A stretch of DNA of 64,000 nucleotides from Acinetobacter lwoffii (lineage in GTDB: Bacteria; Pseudomonadota; Gammaproteobacteria; Pseudomonadales; Moraxellaceae), in NCBI RefSeq assembly GCF_015602705.1, contig NZ_CP059081.1, positions 1,187,702 to 1,251,701 of the forward strand, written 5' to 3'. This document shows positions 44,254 through 52,823 of the stretch, one piece after another. The notes beneath the pieces were generated by a model that was not told the origin of the DNA, searched no databases, and saw only the letters and a list, made by a program, of their open reading frames with translations. Numbering within the stretch: the first letter of the stretch is position 1; each line of letters starts with the position of its first letter. The translations under genes were made by a program, and so were the position numbers.

Positions 44254-45813
44254 ATGCTTAAAGGAAATCAGGATACAAATGTGATTGAAACAATTGATAA
44301 ATTTAGTTCCCAGAATATTGGAAAAAATTTTATAGACACTAAAACTATAGCGGTATCTACTACAACAAACCCACAACTTTTACTGCAGCAGTTGTCTTCA
44401 AAGTTCTTTAATGAAATGCAGGATGAGCATGTGCTGTCCAGTCAGGCAGGTCAAAGGCTGGAAGAATGGTTATCGCAACATACGCTGGATGAACTCAATG
44501 CACTGAATCAGGTAGCAAAAGAACATTTTTTACATCACGGTATTACCTTTACCGTTTATGGCGATGAAGAAGGTGTAGAGCGCACCATTCCCTACGACAT
44601 CATTCCGCGAGTCATAGACCGGAAACAGTGGAATATGGTGGCTTTAGGTTCGGCACAACGGGTACGGGCGCTAAATTTATTCTTACATGATATTTATCAT
44701 CAACAAGACATTTTAAAAGCCAATATCATTCCTGAGTTGCAGATTTTAACTCATGAAGCCTATCAGCCGCATATGTATCAACATAGCTTGAAAGGCGGGA
44801 TTTATAGCCAGATTAGCGGGATCGATGTGATCCGTGATTCCAAGGGCGAGTTTTATGTCTTAGAAGATAATCTCAGAACGCCATCTGGCGTGTCTTATAT
44901 GCTGGAATGCCGCAAGATCAGTGAAAAACTCATGCCAAAAGTATTCGAGCAGTCCAAGATTGCCGGAATCGAGCAATATCCACAATTATTGAAAGAAATC
45001 CTGATCGAAAATGCCTACGTCGACAAGCCATTTGTCGTGGTATTAACTCCAGGACGTTTTAATAGCGCTTACTATGAACATGCTTTCCTTGCAAGAGAGA
45101 TGGATGTGCCATTGGTAACATCACGTGATCTTTTTGTTGATGACTCGAAGGTTTATGTAAAAACCATACGTGGTCGCCAACGAGTCGATGTTATTTATAG
45201 ACGGGTCGATGATGCGTTTCTTGATCCCTTATGCTTTAAACCGGATAGCACTTTGGGTGTCGCTGGCTTGATGTCAGCTTATTTGCAAAATAATGTCGTG
45301 ATTGCCAATGCACCGGGAACCGGTGTGGCAGATGACAAATCGGTTTATCCATATGTCGACAAAATGATTCGTTTTTATTTGGGCGAGCAGTCAATTCTAA
45401 AAAATGTTCCGACTTATCAATGTCGTAATTCTGAAGAATTAGACTATGTCGTGGCTCATTTGGATCAGCTGGTGGTGAAAGAAGCGCAGGGTTCGGGCGG
45501 TTATGGCATGCTCATTGGACCACAAGCGTCTAAACAGCAAATTGAAACTTTCAGGGAGAAAATTTTAGCTGCGCCGCATTTATATATTGCGCAGCCAACT
45601 TTGGACTTATCGGTTAGTCCGACTTTGACCAATTTTGGTATTGCTGAACGTCATATCGACTTACGCCCATTTGTATTGAGCTCGCCTTATCGTACTGAAA
45701 TCGTACAGGGTGGCTTGACCCGTGTGGCGATGCAGCCCGGCTCACTGGTGGTGAATTCATCACAAGGTGGCGGTATCAAAGATACCTGGGTAGTCGACAA
45801 TTTACATTCATAA
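44254..45813 (+). CDS. Circularly permuted ATP-grasp protein (Anbu operon)
   Basis: A 519-residue type 2 circularly permuted ATP-grasp protein (formerly DUF404/DUF407). Family blocks: TVYGDEEGVERTIPYDIIPR, YVLEDNLRTPSGVSYML (metal/ATP side), VVLTPGRFNSAYYEHAFLA, and the Gly-rich loop VKEAQGSGGYGMLIG. ATP-grasp enzymes ligate carboxylates to amines; in this operon type the product is thought to be a peptide or peptide tag, but none has been proven. The ATG at 44254 (GGGGG Shine-Dalgarno) is preferred to 44176 because the -10 lies between them. It heads the run ATP-grasp, alpha-E, transglutaminase, Anbu, all on one strand with small gaps. Confidence 0.92.
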   Translation: MLKGNQDTNVIETIDKFSSQNIGKNFIDTKTIAVSTTTNPQLLLQQLSSKFFNEMQDEHVLSSQAGQRLEEWLSQHTLDELNALNQVAKEHFLHHGITFTVYGDEEGVERTIPYDIIPRVIDRKQWNMVALGSAQRVRALNLFLHDIYHQQDILKANIIPELQILTHEAYQPHMYQHSLKGGIYSQISGIDVIRDSKGEFYVLEDNLRTPSGVSYMLECRKISEKLMPKVFEQSKIAGIEQYPQLLKEILIENAYVDKPFVVVLTPGRFNSAYYEHAFLAREMDVPLVTSRDLFVDDSKVYVKTIRGRQRVDVIYRRVDDAFLDPLCFKPDSTLGVAGLMSAYLQNNVVIANAPGTGVADDKSVYPYVDKMIRFYLGEQSILKNVPTYQCRNSEELDYVVAHLDQLVVKEAQGSGGYGMLIGPQASKQQIETFREKILAAPHLYIAQPTLDLSVSPTLTNFGIAERHIDLRPFVLSSPYRTEIVQGGLTRVAMQPGSLVVNSSQGGGIKDTWVVDNLHS

Positions 45814-45835
45814 GATTCCAAAGAAGGAAAATGTC

Positions 45836-46438
45836 ATGGTTTTGCTGAATAGCAATGCACAACATATTTTTTGGTTAGGGCGTTATTTATCTCGCACTCA
45901 TTTTTTATGTGCGCGCTTTCCATTTTTAGAAGACGAAGCGGCAGTAGCGTATGCCCATGCCTTTTGTTTACCTGCCTTTGATGCCAGTTCCTTAAATGAG
46001 CTGGTACTGGATCCTACGCAAGTGGCGTCTTTTAGCCAGCAGTTTAAAGTGGCCAAAGACAATATTCAGGAATTACGTGGTGTATTGTCTGCTTCAGGCT
46101 ATGCGGAACTGATGAAACTGATCAAAACCGCTGATAAAAATGCCTGTTATATCTGTGAAGTGGTAACGGAATGTGAAGATATTCTGGAAGCAGAATCTTC
46201 CGATATCTTTCTGTTTTTCAGTTTAGGGCAATGTGTAGAACAGTTGGATCACCAGTTACGCCTAGGTGAAGAAACCAGTACCACACTGTGCAAGATTGAT
46301 TATGTGGTCAGAATTCTGGTGGAAATGGGCTGGAATGATCTGGAACAGTACTGGGAGCAGTTGCGTACAGAGCCGAACCGGATCCAGTTCTATCAGTTTA
46401 GCGACCATATTCATCAACTGTTTGAGGCAGATGTATGA
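45836..46438 (+). CDS. Short alpha-E domain protein (Anbu operon)
   Basis: A 200-residue protein of the alpha-E (DUF403) family, an all-helical domain. The family start LLNSNAQHIFWLGRYLSRT (about 3-21, the A-x-x-I-x-W-L/M-G-R-Y motif) is clear, but the protein is shorter than the roughly 300 residues I associate with the family. The middle and C-terminus are acidic and helical. It lies 22 bp after the ATP-grasp gene and overlaps the transglutaminase gene by 4 bp (ATGA), so translation is coupled. No catalytic residues are known for the family. Confidence 0.85.
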   Translation: MVLLNSNAQHIFWLGRYLSRTHFLCARFPFLEDEAAVAYAHAFCLPAFDASSLNELVLDPTQVASFSQQFKVAKDNIQELRGVLSASGYAELMKLIKTADKNACYICEVVTECEDILEAESSDIFLFFSLGQCVEQLDHQLRLGEETSTTLCKIDYVVRILVEMGWNDLEQYWEQLRTEPNRIQFYQFSDHIHQLFEADV

Positions 46439-47214
46439 AATTGATGGTGAATCACCAAACGCACTATATGTACACGGCCGAGGTGAGGAACAGTATTCAG
46501 TACATTAAAATGATGCCTTCGAGCAATGCGCATCAGCGGGTTCATTCTTGGGATATCAGTGTACCGGGTAATAAAGAAATCCGGAAAGATGCATTTCATA
46601 ATCTGTGGATGACCTGTAGCCAGCGGGAACCTTATTATTCCCTGACTATCATGGCGCAAGGAATAGTCGAGCTAAATCCTGCGCATCAGAGTGGACTGAA
46701 TGATTCAATCAATCCCAATCTTTTTCTACAGCCGACCGAATCAACCCAATGTAATGCAGCAATGAAAGACTTTGCACAACGTCATGTTCCTGCATTAACC
46801 CGTCAGCATTTGATTGGACTGGCACAGGCCTTGCTGGAGCATGTGCCTTATATTTCAAACAGTACTTCAGTGCAAGGCTCTGCAATAGATGCCTTTGAGT
46901 CCAGACAGGGCGTCTGTCAGGACCATAGTCATATTTTTATTGCCATGTGCAAATATCTAGGTTTGCCTGCACGCTATGTTTCTGGTTATTTATATGCACA
47001 AAATGCTTCGCATCTGGCCAGTCACGCTTGGGTAGAGGTGTTTGTAGACCAGACATGGTATTGTTTTGATGTCAGTAATCTGTTGTTTACTCCAAGTTCG
47101 CATGTTTATGTGGCGATTGGACGGGATTATTGGGATGTGGCGCCGGTACGCGGTGTCAGAGAAAAGGGCGGTGTGGAATCCATGCATTCCATCGTTCAAG
47201 TGCTAGGATGTTAA
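46435..47214 (+). CDS. Transglutaminase-like cysteine protease (Anbu operon)
   Basis: A 259-residue protein with the N-terminal beta region (Bact_transglu_N) and a transglutaminase-like core. The catalytic triad is in order: Cys in SRQGVCQDHSHIFIA (about 161), His in SHAWVEVF (about 196) and Asp in CFDVSNL (about 211). Bacterial members are usually cysteine proteases or amidases rather than crosslinkers. It is coupled to the alpha-E gene by a 4-bp overlap and precedes the Anbu gene by 13 bp. In this operon type it may process or remove the product of the ATP-grasp enzyme; that is a hypothesis. Confidence 0.92.
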   Translation: MKLMVNHQTHYMYTAEVRNSIQYIKMMPSSNAHQRVHSWDISVPGNKEIRKDAFHNLWMTCSQREPYYSLTIMAQGIVELNPAHQSGLNDSINPNLFLQPTESTQCNAAMKDFAQRHVPALTRQHLIGLAQALLEHVPYISNSTSVQGSAIDAFESRQGVCQDHSHIFIAMCKYLGLPARYVSGYLYAQNASHLASHAWVEVFVDQTWYCFDVSNLLFTPSSHVYVAIGRDYWDVAPVRGVREKGGVESMHSIVQVLGC

Positions 47215-47227
47215 TAAGGACGAATGA

Positions 47228-47962
47228 ATGACGTATTGTTGTGCACTACGTTTAGAGCAAGGTATGCTTTTTATCAGTGATACCCGGACCAATGCCGGAG
47301 TAGATCACATTTCTGTATTTCGAAAGTTGTATACCTTTGGTATTCCTGGTGAACGTATGATCGTCATACAGGCATCCGGAAATCTGGCAACCACACAAGC
47401 CGTGATTGGGCATATCAAAAATCAGCTCGAACTGAAGCAGGAACCCAATATCTTGAGTCTGCACACCATGTTTGATGTCGCTGAGCTGGTGGGTAGTATG
47501 CTGAAAAAAGTGATTGCCAATGTTACGAGCGATATTTCGGAACAAAGTAATTATTATTGCAATCTGCTGGTCGGGGGGCAACTTAAAGATCAGGATATGC
47601 AGCTTTATCATGTTTATCCGCAAGGGAACTTTATCTGTGCCACACGCGATACGCCGTATTTCCAGATTGGCGAAAGTAAATATGGCAAGCCAATCTTGGA
47701 TCGTGCGCTGACTTATGATATGCCGCTGGATGAAGCTTTGCGCTGTTCCCTGATTTCATTTGCATCGACCCTACGTTCCAATGTATCGGTCGGCATGCCC
47801 CTCGATGTGCTGGTCTATAAAAAAGACAGTCTGATCATGCCAAGAGGCAAGCGTATTGCCGAAGATGATGAGTATTTCACGTCAATCAGCCGGCAATGGT
47901 CAGAGACCTTAAAAAAAGGACTGGCAGAACTTCCTGTTCCCTCTAATGAGTATTTCTTATAA
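47228..47962 (+). CDS. Anbu, bacterial proteasome-type protease
   Basis: A 244-residue Ntn-hydrolase of the Anbu (ancestral beta subunit) type, a bacterial relative of HslV and 20S beta subunits. The nucleophile would be Thr2, exposed after Met removal; Asp18 (FISDTRTNAG) and Lys33 (FRKLYTF) match the proteasome Thr-Asp-Lys triad. Published Anbu structures form open spiral or ring assemblies without a known unfoldase, and the substrate is unknown. It is the last gene of the ATP-grasp/alpha-E/transglutaminase operon, the conserved setting for this protein. A Shine-Dalgarno AAGGACGA is present. Confidence 0.92.
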   Translation: MTYCCALRLEQGMLFISDTRTNAGVDHISVFRKLYTFGIPGERMIVIQASGNLATTQAVIGHIKNQLELKQEPNILSLHTMFDVAELVGSMLKKVIANVTSDISEQSNYYCNLLVGGQLKDQDMQLYHVYPQGNFICATRDTPYFQIGESKYGKPILDRALTYDMPLDEALRCSLISFASTLRSNVSVGMPLDVLVYKKDSLIMPRGKRIAEDDEYFTSISRQWSETLKKGLAELPVPSNEYFL

Positions 47963-48043
47963 AAACCTATCGTGGTTCAGGCTTTTCGCGTACAGTGTTA
48001 ACTTCTATGCAGTCCAGCATAATATAAATAGAGAAGTTAGCGC

Positions 48044-48475
48044 ATGTACCAATTTTGTTACGCCAGTAAAAGTACTTCTCCCAAAACTGATTTGCTTGAA
48101 GATTTAGCGAATATTTTGAAAGAAGCCCGTGATTTTAATTACCAGCATCAAGTGACAGGTGTACTTTATTTCGCAGATGGTCATTTTTTTCAATGTCTGG
48201 AAGGTGAATGTCCCACTTTAAAAAGTCTGCTGGTGGAGCGACTGAATAAAGATCCTCGCCATCAGGACATTAAACTATTTGAAACCAAGGAAATTGAATA
48301 TCCAAGTTTCCCGGACTGGTCCATGAAATATATTTCCAAACGCAGTCAGATCCAGCAATTCTGTCGGGAAATGGGATTTGATGACTTTAATCCTTTTGCC
48401 TTTCAGCAAACTCATGTCGATGCCTTATTAATGCAATTATGCATAGAACAGGGCGAAGAACAAAAGTCAGCCTAA
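48044..48475 (+). CDS. BLUF-domain blue-light photoreceptor, BlsA-like
   Basis: A 143-residue short BLUF protein, which binds FAD and switches hydrogen bonding in blue light. The light-switch residues are present: Tyr6 (FCYASKS), Asn32 (ARDFNYQ) and Gln50 (HFFQCLEGE), with the family's DPRHQDI and FPDWSMKY (Trp) segments. The short C-terminal helical cap and the genus fit BlsA, which in A. baumannii controls motility, biofilm and iron responses by binding other regulators. It follows the Anbu gene by 81 bp on the same strand; whether it belongs to that unit is uncertain. Some Acinetobacter carry several BLUF paralogues. Confidence 0.92.
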   Translation: MYQFCYASKSTSPKTDLLEDLANILKEARDFNYQHQVTGVLYFADGHFFQCLEGECPTLKSLLVERLNKDPRHQDIKLFETKEIEYPSFPDWSMKYISKRSQIQQFCREMGFDDFNPFAFQQTHVDALLMQLCIEQGEEQKSA

Positions 48476-48507
48476 AGAAAAAGCCCAACATAAGTTGGGC
48501 TTTTTTT
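48476..48507. terminator. Bidirectional terminator between the BLUF gene and alr
   Basis: AGCCCAAC-ataa-GTTGGGCT with an A run before and T run after; serves both convergent genes. Confidence 0.92.
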
Positions 48508-48522
48508 AGTGTGAAGACTAGA

Positions 48523-49593
48523 TCAGACCATTTTGCGTAGTGGACGATTGCTCAGTCGGCATAATAGTTCATAACCAATCGTGCCATTCGCTTCTGCCAC
48601 ATCGTCAATCAGACGGGTTTTACCCCAAAGTTCAACTTCTGTGCCCAATTGCACATCTAATCCTGTGACATCAATAGCGATCATATCCATCGCTACGCGG
48701 CCAATCACGCGAGTTTGCTGGCCATTAATCGCGACATAGTTCTGTTTAGGGAAAGCGCGAGGGTAGCCATCACCATAGCCAATTGAAACAATGGCCAAAG
48801 TCATGTCTTGATCTGCGGTGAACGTCGAACCATAACCGACATGCTCACCTGCTTGAATCTCATTCAAGGCAATAATCTCGGCAGTAAAGGTCATGACCGG
48901 TTTCAAATCCAGGTCATGTACATCACGGTCTGCAAAAGGCGTCGCGCCGTAGAGCATGATCCCGGGACGGACATAGTCAAAATGCAATTCTGGATATTTA
49001 TAGATTGCAGCCGAGTTACAGCAAGAGGCTAAAATTGGAGCGCAGTCATTTTTAATTTCCAAGAATTGACGGATTTGTTCATCATTCAGTGGATGCTCGG
49101 CATCGGCATTGGCAAAATGCATGGCTAGCACGCAACTAAAGCCTTCAGCTTTTAGCGTATGAATTACATCTTTGATCACATCAATCTTAAAACCTAATCG
49201 GTTCATGCCGCTGTTCAGTTTGACCCAGACTTTAAGATCTTTGGCGATATAGGTCTCTTTATGAGCCAGTAACCAGTCGAGTTGGGCCTGATGATGTACC
49301 ACAACTTCAATATTCTGTTCGATTACGATTGGCATCTCATCTGCAGAAAAAACACCTTCGATGAGCGTGATCGGCTGTAGATAGCCTAATTCACGAATTT
49401 CCAAGGCTTCTTGCAGGCAGGCGACACCAAAGGCATCGGTTTCACTTAAGGCTGCTAAACAGTCTTTGACTCCGTGTCCATAAGCATTGGCTTTGACCAT
49501 GCTGACGATTTTCGCGGTTGGGGCAAGTTGTTTGACACGGTTTAAATTATATTGCAGCGCAGCGCTGTCAATATAAACTGTAGCTTGACGCAC
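48523..49593 (-). CDS. alr: Alanine racemase
   Basis: A 356-residue PLP enzyme making D-alanine for peptidoglycan. The PLP Lys is in MVKANAYGHGV (Lys34), the N-terminal signature ATVYIDSAALQYNLNRV precedes it, and the catalytic Tyr of the partner subunit is in HVGYGSTF (about 253). C-terminal beta domain present (VAINGQQTRVIGRVAMDMIA). It is 49 bp behind dnaB on the same strand, a common gammaproteobacterial arrangement, so the two are probably co-transcribed. Full length for the family. Confidence 0.96.
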   Translation of the reverse strand: MRQATVYIDSAALQYNLNRVKQLAPTAKIVSMVKANAYGHGVKDCLAALSETDAFGVACLQEALEIRELGYLQPITLIEGVFSADEMPIVIEQNIEVVVHHQAQLDWLLAHKETYIAKDLKVWVKLNSGMNRLGFKIDVIKDVIHTLKAEGFSCVLAMHFANADAEHPLNDEQIRQFLEIKNDCAPILASCCNSAAIYKYPELHFDYVRPGIMLYGATPFADRDVHDLDLKPVMTFTAEIIALNEIQAGEHVGYGSTFTADQDMTLAIVSIGYGDGYPRAFPKQNYVAINGQQTRVIGRVAMDMIAIDVTGLDVQLGTEVELWGKTRLIDDVAEANGTIGYELLCRLSNRPLRKMV

Positions 49594-49642
49594 CCTAAAT
49601 TACTCCTAGAGGGACGATGGAAATGTGATGACGAGAGTCTGA

Positions 49643-51085
49643 TTACTCTTCATCATCATACTGAGCATAGAACTCAGGTGAGAGATTACTAAAGCGGGTA
49701 TATTGACCTTCGAATGCCAGACGCACGGTACCAATCGGGCCATTACGTTGTTTACCGATAATAATTTCGGCGGTGCCAGCTTCCTTGGATTCCTTGTTAT
49801 AAACCTCATCCCGGTAAATAAACATGATCAAGTCGGCATCCTGCTCAATCGCACCGGATTCACGCAAGTCGGACATCACCGGACGTTTGTTTGGACGGTT
49901 TTCCAGCGATCGGTTGAGCTGTGACAGGGCAATTACCGGACATTGCATTTCCTTCGCTAAAGCTTTTAAGCTTCGGGAGATTTCCGAGATCTCGCCGACA
50001 CGGTTATCGCCCATACCGGGTACTTTCATCAGCTGCAAGTAATCGACCATGATACAGCCCAGCTTTCCGCCATGCATTTTGGCAATACGACGCGCACGGG
50101 CACGTAATTCTGTTGGTGGTAGCGCAGAAGAATCATCGATATACAGATTTTTTTCTTGTAAATGCACAATGGTACTGGTGACTTTTGACCATTCATCACT
50201 GTCCATTTTACCGGAACGTAAATGCCCTTGGTGCACGCGACCAAATGACGAAATCAAACGCATGGCGATGGAGTCGGCTGGCATCTCCATCGAATAGACC
50301 AGAGCAGGCAGGTTGTTATTGAATAAAACACTTTCGACCAGATTCATGGCAAAGGTGGTTTTACCCATGGAAGGACGCGCTGCGACAATAATCAGGTCAC
50401 CGGATTGCATGCCGGAAGTTTTGTTATCCAGTTCCACAAAACCAGTAGTTAAACCGGTAATGCTGCCTTCCATTTGCGACAGTTCATTTAATTTGTCGAA
50501 TACGTCCGCGACCACCGAGTTGATCGGCTTAGGCCCTTGCGCTTTGGCATTGTTATTATGCTGTTCGGCAATCGAGAAAATATTGGTCTCAGCCAGATCC
50601 AGAATTTCACTGACAGTACGGCCTTTGGTGTCATAGGCATTTTGTAAAATTTCAGAGCTGACTTTAATCATACTACGCAGGGTAGAGAATTCTTTAATTT
50701 TGCCTGCATAAGTTTCCAGGTTATAGAAACTCGATGGCGAATCTGCCATTAACTGCATCAGATATTCTTCGCCACCAATTGCATCGAGCAAGTTTTGTTT
50801 GATGAGCCAGTCATGCACCAGAACCGCATCATAAGGCGAGTTTTCTTTAGAGAGTTGCTCAATGGCACGGAAGATATATTTATGTCGGGTGGCATAGAAA
50901 TCATTTTCGGTCAGTACATCACCGACCTGCTCAAAAGATTCAGCCACAGTCATAAGGGCAGCAAGTACAGCCTGTTCAATTGCTAAATTGTGTGGCGGAG
51001 TACGGAACTCCTTGAGATTGCTATTTTCAGTAACAATTTCTGGTTTAGCAGGAGCTACCTTTTTGCTGGCATTCGCCTGTGACAT
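49643..51085 (-). CDS. dnaB: Replicative DNA helicase
   Basis: A 480-residue DnaB hexameric helicase. N-terminal helical domain (about 35-140: PPHNLAIEQAVLAALM), linker, and the RecA-like domain with Walker A AARPSMGKTTFAMN (about 226-239), Walker B IMVDYLQLM (about 330-338) and the arginine-finger region near the C-terminus. The frame is open 8 codons further up to 51109, but AGGGA lies directly before the ATG at 51085, which fits the family's start. It lies between the ribosomal genes rpsF-rpsR-rplI (upstream, ended by a terminator) and alr (downstream). Confidence 0.97.
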   Translation of the reverse strand: MSQANASKKVAPAKPEIVTENSNLKEFRTPPHNLAIEQAVLAALMTVAESFEQVGDVLTENDFYATRHKYIFRAIEQLSKENSPYDAVLVHDWLIKQNLLDAIGGEEYLMQLMADSPSSFYNLETYAGKIKEFSTLRSMIKVSSEILQNAYDTKGRTVSEILDLAETNIFSIAEQHNNNAKAQGPKPINSVVADVFDKLNELSQMEGSITGLTTGFVELDNKTSGMQSGDLIIVAARPSMGKTTFAMNLVESVLFNNNLPALVYSMEMPADSIAMRLISSFGRVHQGHLRSGKMDSDEWSKVTSTIVHLQEKNLYIDDSSALPPTELRARARRIAKMHGGKLGCIMVDYLQLMKVPGMGDNRVGEISEISRSLKALAKEMQCPVIALSQLNRSLENRPNKRPVMSDLRESGAIEQDADLIMFIYRDEVYNKESKEAGTAEIIIGKQRNGPIGTVRLAFEGQYTRFSNLSPEFYAQYDDEE

Positions 51086-51260
51086 ATAAATCCCTGATTT
51101 TAAATACAATGGTTAAATCTCGTCGGAGATGAATAGCGTTTATTCACGACGAAATGAAATGATACGCGCTCTGATCAAAAATGCGAAGTGCAATTTTTTG
51201 TAAACACGAATAATAAAATGAATTTGACAGTGTTGGCTAGATTATATTTTTTAGAGATAA

Positions 51261-51290
51261 AAAAAGAGCATGCTTTCGCATGCTCTTTTT
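51261..51290 (-). terminator. Terminator of the rpsF-rpsR-rplI operon
   Basis: AAAAAGAGCATGC-tttc-GCATGCTCTTTTT, perfect stem right after the rplI stop on the minus strand, with the T run on the minus side. Confidence 0.93.
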
Positions 51291-51301
51291 GAGGCGAGAA
51301 A

Positions 51302-51748
51302 TTACTCAGCTACGATAGTAACTAGAACTTCTGCAGTAACATCATGGTGCAATTGGATTGCGATGTTAAATTCGCCAGTGTGACGAAGCGCGCCATTTGG
51401 AAGACGTACTTCAGCACGGTCTACTTCTAGACCAGCATTTGTCAACGCGTCAGCGATGTCACGAGTACCGATAGAACCGAATAGTTTACCTTCATCACCA
51501 GCTTTCGCAGTGATAACGATGTTCACTTCGTTCAATTGGTCAGCACGTGCTTGAGCAGCAGCCAAGATAGCAGCTTCTTCTTTCTCAAGTTCAGCACGAC
51601 GAGCTTCAAAAGCAGCAGTGTTTGCTTCAGTTGCAGCAACAGCCTTACCTTGAGGGATAAGGAAGTTACGGCCGTAACCAGCTTTAACTGAAACTTTATC
51701 GCCTAGTTTACCTAGGTTTTTAATGCGTTGTAATAAGATAATATCCAC
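51302..51748 (-). CDS. rplI: 50S ribosomal protein L9
   Basis: A 148-residue L9, two-domain 23S rRNA-binding protein. N-terminal domain [32 protein letters not shown] (split: positions 3-34, with the G-K-x-G-D-x-V signature), long connecting helix rich in Ala/Glu (about 41-75), and C-terminal domain with [16 protein letters not shown]. Last gene of the rpsF-rpsR-rplI operon, 9 bp after rpsR. Confidence 0.98.
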   Translation of the reverse strand: MDIILLQRIKNLGKLGDKVSVKAGYGRNFLIPQGKAVAATEANTAAFEARRAELEKEEAAILAAAQARADQLNEVNIVITAKAGDEGKLFGSIGTRDIADALTNAGLEVDRAEVRLPNGALRHTGEFNIAIQLHHDVTAEVLVTIVAE

Positions 51749-51757
51749 AGCTCAACC

Positions 51758-51985
51758 TCACTTATGATTGTCAGTGTAAGGGATCAAAGACAAGTAGCGA
51801 GCTTGTTTGATAGCTAACGCTAATTGACGTTGGTAACGAGCTTTAGTACCTGTAATACGGCTAGGAACAATTTTGCCGTTTTCAGTGATGTACTGTTTTA
51901 AAGTGTCGATATCTTTGTAGTCGATGTACGTAACGTTCTCAGCTGTAAAGCGGCAGAACTTGCGACGACGGTAAAAACGTGCCAT
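51758..51985 (-). CDS. rpsR: 30S ribosomal protein S18
   Basis: A 75-residue S18, which binds with S6 in the small-subunit platform. The family signature is clear: [17 protein letters not shown] at the start, [19 protein letters not shown], and [20 protein letters not shown] (about 43-62). It has the expected length and sits 12 bp after rpsF, matching the usual order. Confidence 0.98.
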   Translation of the reverse strand: MARFYRRRKFCRFTAENVTYIDYKDIDTLKQYITENGKIVPSRITGTKARYQRQLALAIKQARYLSLIPYTDNHK

Positions 51986-51997
51986 GTTATGTTCTCC

Positions 51998-52384
51998 TTA
52001 AGCTTCAGCAGAGTCTTGAGCGTGTTGTGCTTCTTCACGTTGAGCTTTACGCGCACGTTTTTCTTCAGCACTTTTCGCCAATAATGACTCTTCAGTGATA
52101 GCGTTTTCACGACGGATGATAAGGCTACGAATGATTGCGTCGTTATAACGGAACAATTCTTCAAGCTCATCAAGAGTAGTTTGACCACACTCAACATTCA
52201 TAAGAATGTAGTGAGCTTTGTGGATCTTGTTGATTGGGTAAGCCAATTGACGACGGCCCCAGTCTTCAAGACGGTGAATTTGACCTTCAGCTTCTTTGAT
52301 GTGAGTTAGGTAGCGTTCTACCATACCAACTACTTGATCGCTTTGATCAGGGTGTACTAAAAGTACGATTTCGTAATGACGCAT
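51998..52384 (-). CDS. rpsF: 30S ribosomal protein S6
   Basis: A 128-residue S6. N-terminal [18 protein letters not shown], the [16 protein letters not shown] block (about 38-53) and YILMNVECG are diagnostic. C-terminal tail (about 100-128) is charged and Ala/Glu-rich, as in other gammaproteobacteria, where S6 receives poly-glutamate tails through RimK; here the end is HAQDSAEA rather than Glu-Glu. First gene of the operon; Shine-Dalgarno AAGGAG 7 nt before the ATG. Confidence 0.98.
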   Translation of the reverse strand: MRHYEIVLLVHPDQSDQVVGMVERYLTHIKEAEGQIHRLEDWGRRQLAYPINKIHKAHYILMNVECGQTTLDELEELFRYNDAIIRSLIIRRENAITEESLLAKSAEEKRARKAQREEAQHAQDSAEA

Positions 52385-52460
52385 TGTCAGCTCCTTACGG
52401 TTTGGACAGCCCCAATTTAAGTAAATTGAAGCAAGGAGTCACAACCAAAGTTGTGTCGCA
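52385..52460 (-). promoter_or_regulatory. rpsF mRNA leader with stacked hairpins
   Basis: On the minus strand the 75 nt before rpsF contain CACAAC-tttg-GTTGTG (52440-52455) and CAATTT-actt-AAATTG (52413-52428), then a CCG (52398-52400) just before the Shine-Dalgarno. A CCG-containing leader structure binds the S6:S18 complex in many bacteria to repress this operon. The match here is suggestive, not proven by a fold. Confidence 0.35.
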
Positions 52461-52791
52461 GTGTTTGCGAAGGGGGAATTGTAGTGATCTTTAGGGATAA
52501 TTTCAACCAAATAAGACATTTTTGCGAAATTATATCTATAGTCAGATCTTTTAATAGAAAACCACATTAACTTTAAAACAGCAGGGTTCGACTGCTTAAA
52601 TTCAGCAAATGTACTATTGAGAATATCAAGTGGCTTTCTCTAACTTAAAATCTGCATACACATTATCAATGTCAGGCTAAAACCAAAAAACGGTAAATTT
52701 ATCAGAGATAAGAAAAGAGAGGGAGGTTCTAAAGCAGAGATTTTGATTCTGCTCTACAGATACTTGGAATGGGGGATAGGAAAATCAAAAT
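52461..52791. other. Gap between rpsF and cyoE
   Basis: About 330 bp without a credible gene. It must contain the rpsF promoter on the minus strand in its left part. A short inverted repeat GCAGA-N9-TCTGC lies near 52734-52752. A GGTTCGA string near 52585 recalls a tRNA T-loop but no tRNA can be folded around it. Confidence 0.4.
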
Positions 52792-52823
52792 AAAAAAAGA
52801 TAGAGACTAACTCTATCTTTTTA
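52792..52823 (-). terminator. Terminator of the cyo operon
   Basis: AAAAAGATAGAG / CTCTATCTTTTT with a 5-nt loop; its right arm overlaps the cyoE stop codon. Confidence 0.9.

Noticed and set aside
48044..48475. BLUF gene as a certain member of the Anbu operon
   Set aside because: The 81-bp gap could contain its own promoter, so co-transcription is only possible, not shown.
52578..52594. tRNA T-arm-like string (GGTTCGA between GCAG and CTGC)
   Set aside because: The stem-loop geometry is wrong for a T arm and no acceptor, D or anticodon arms can be found around it.
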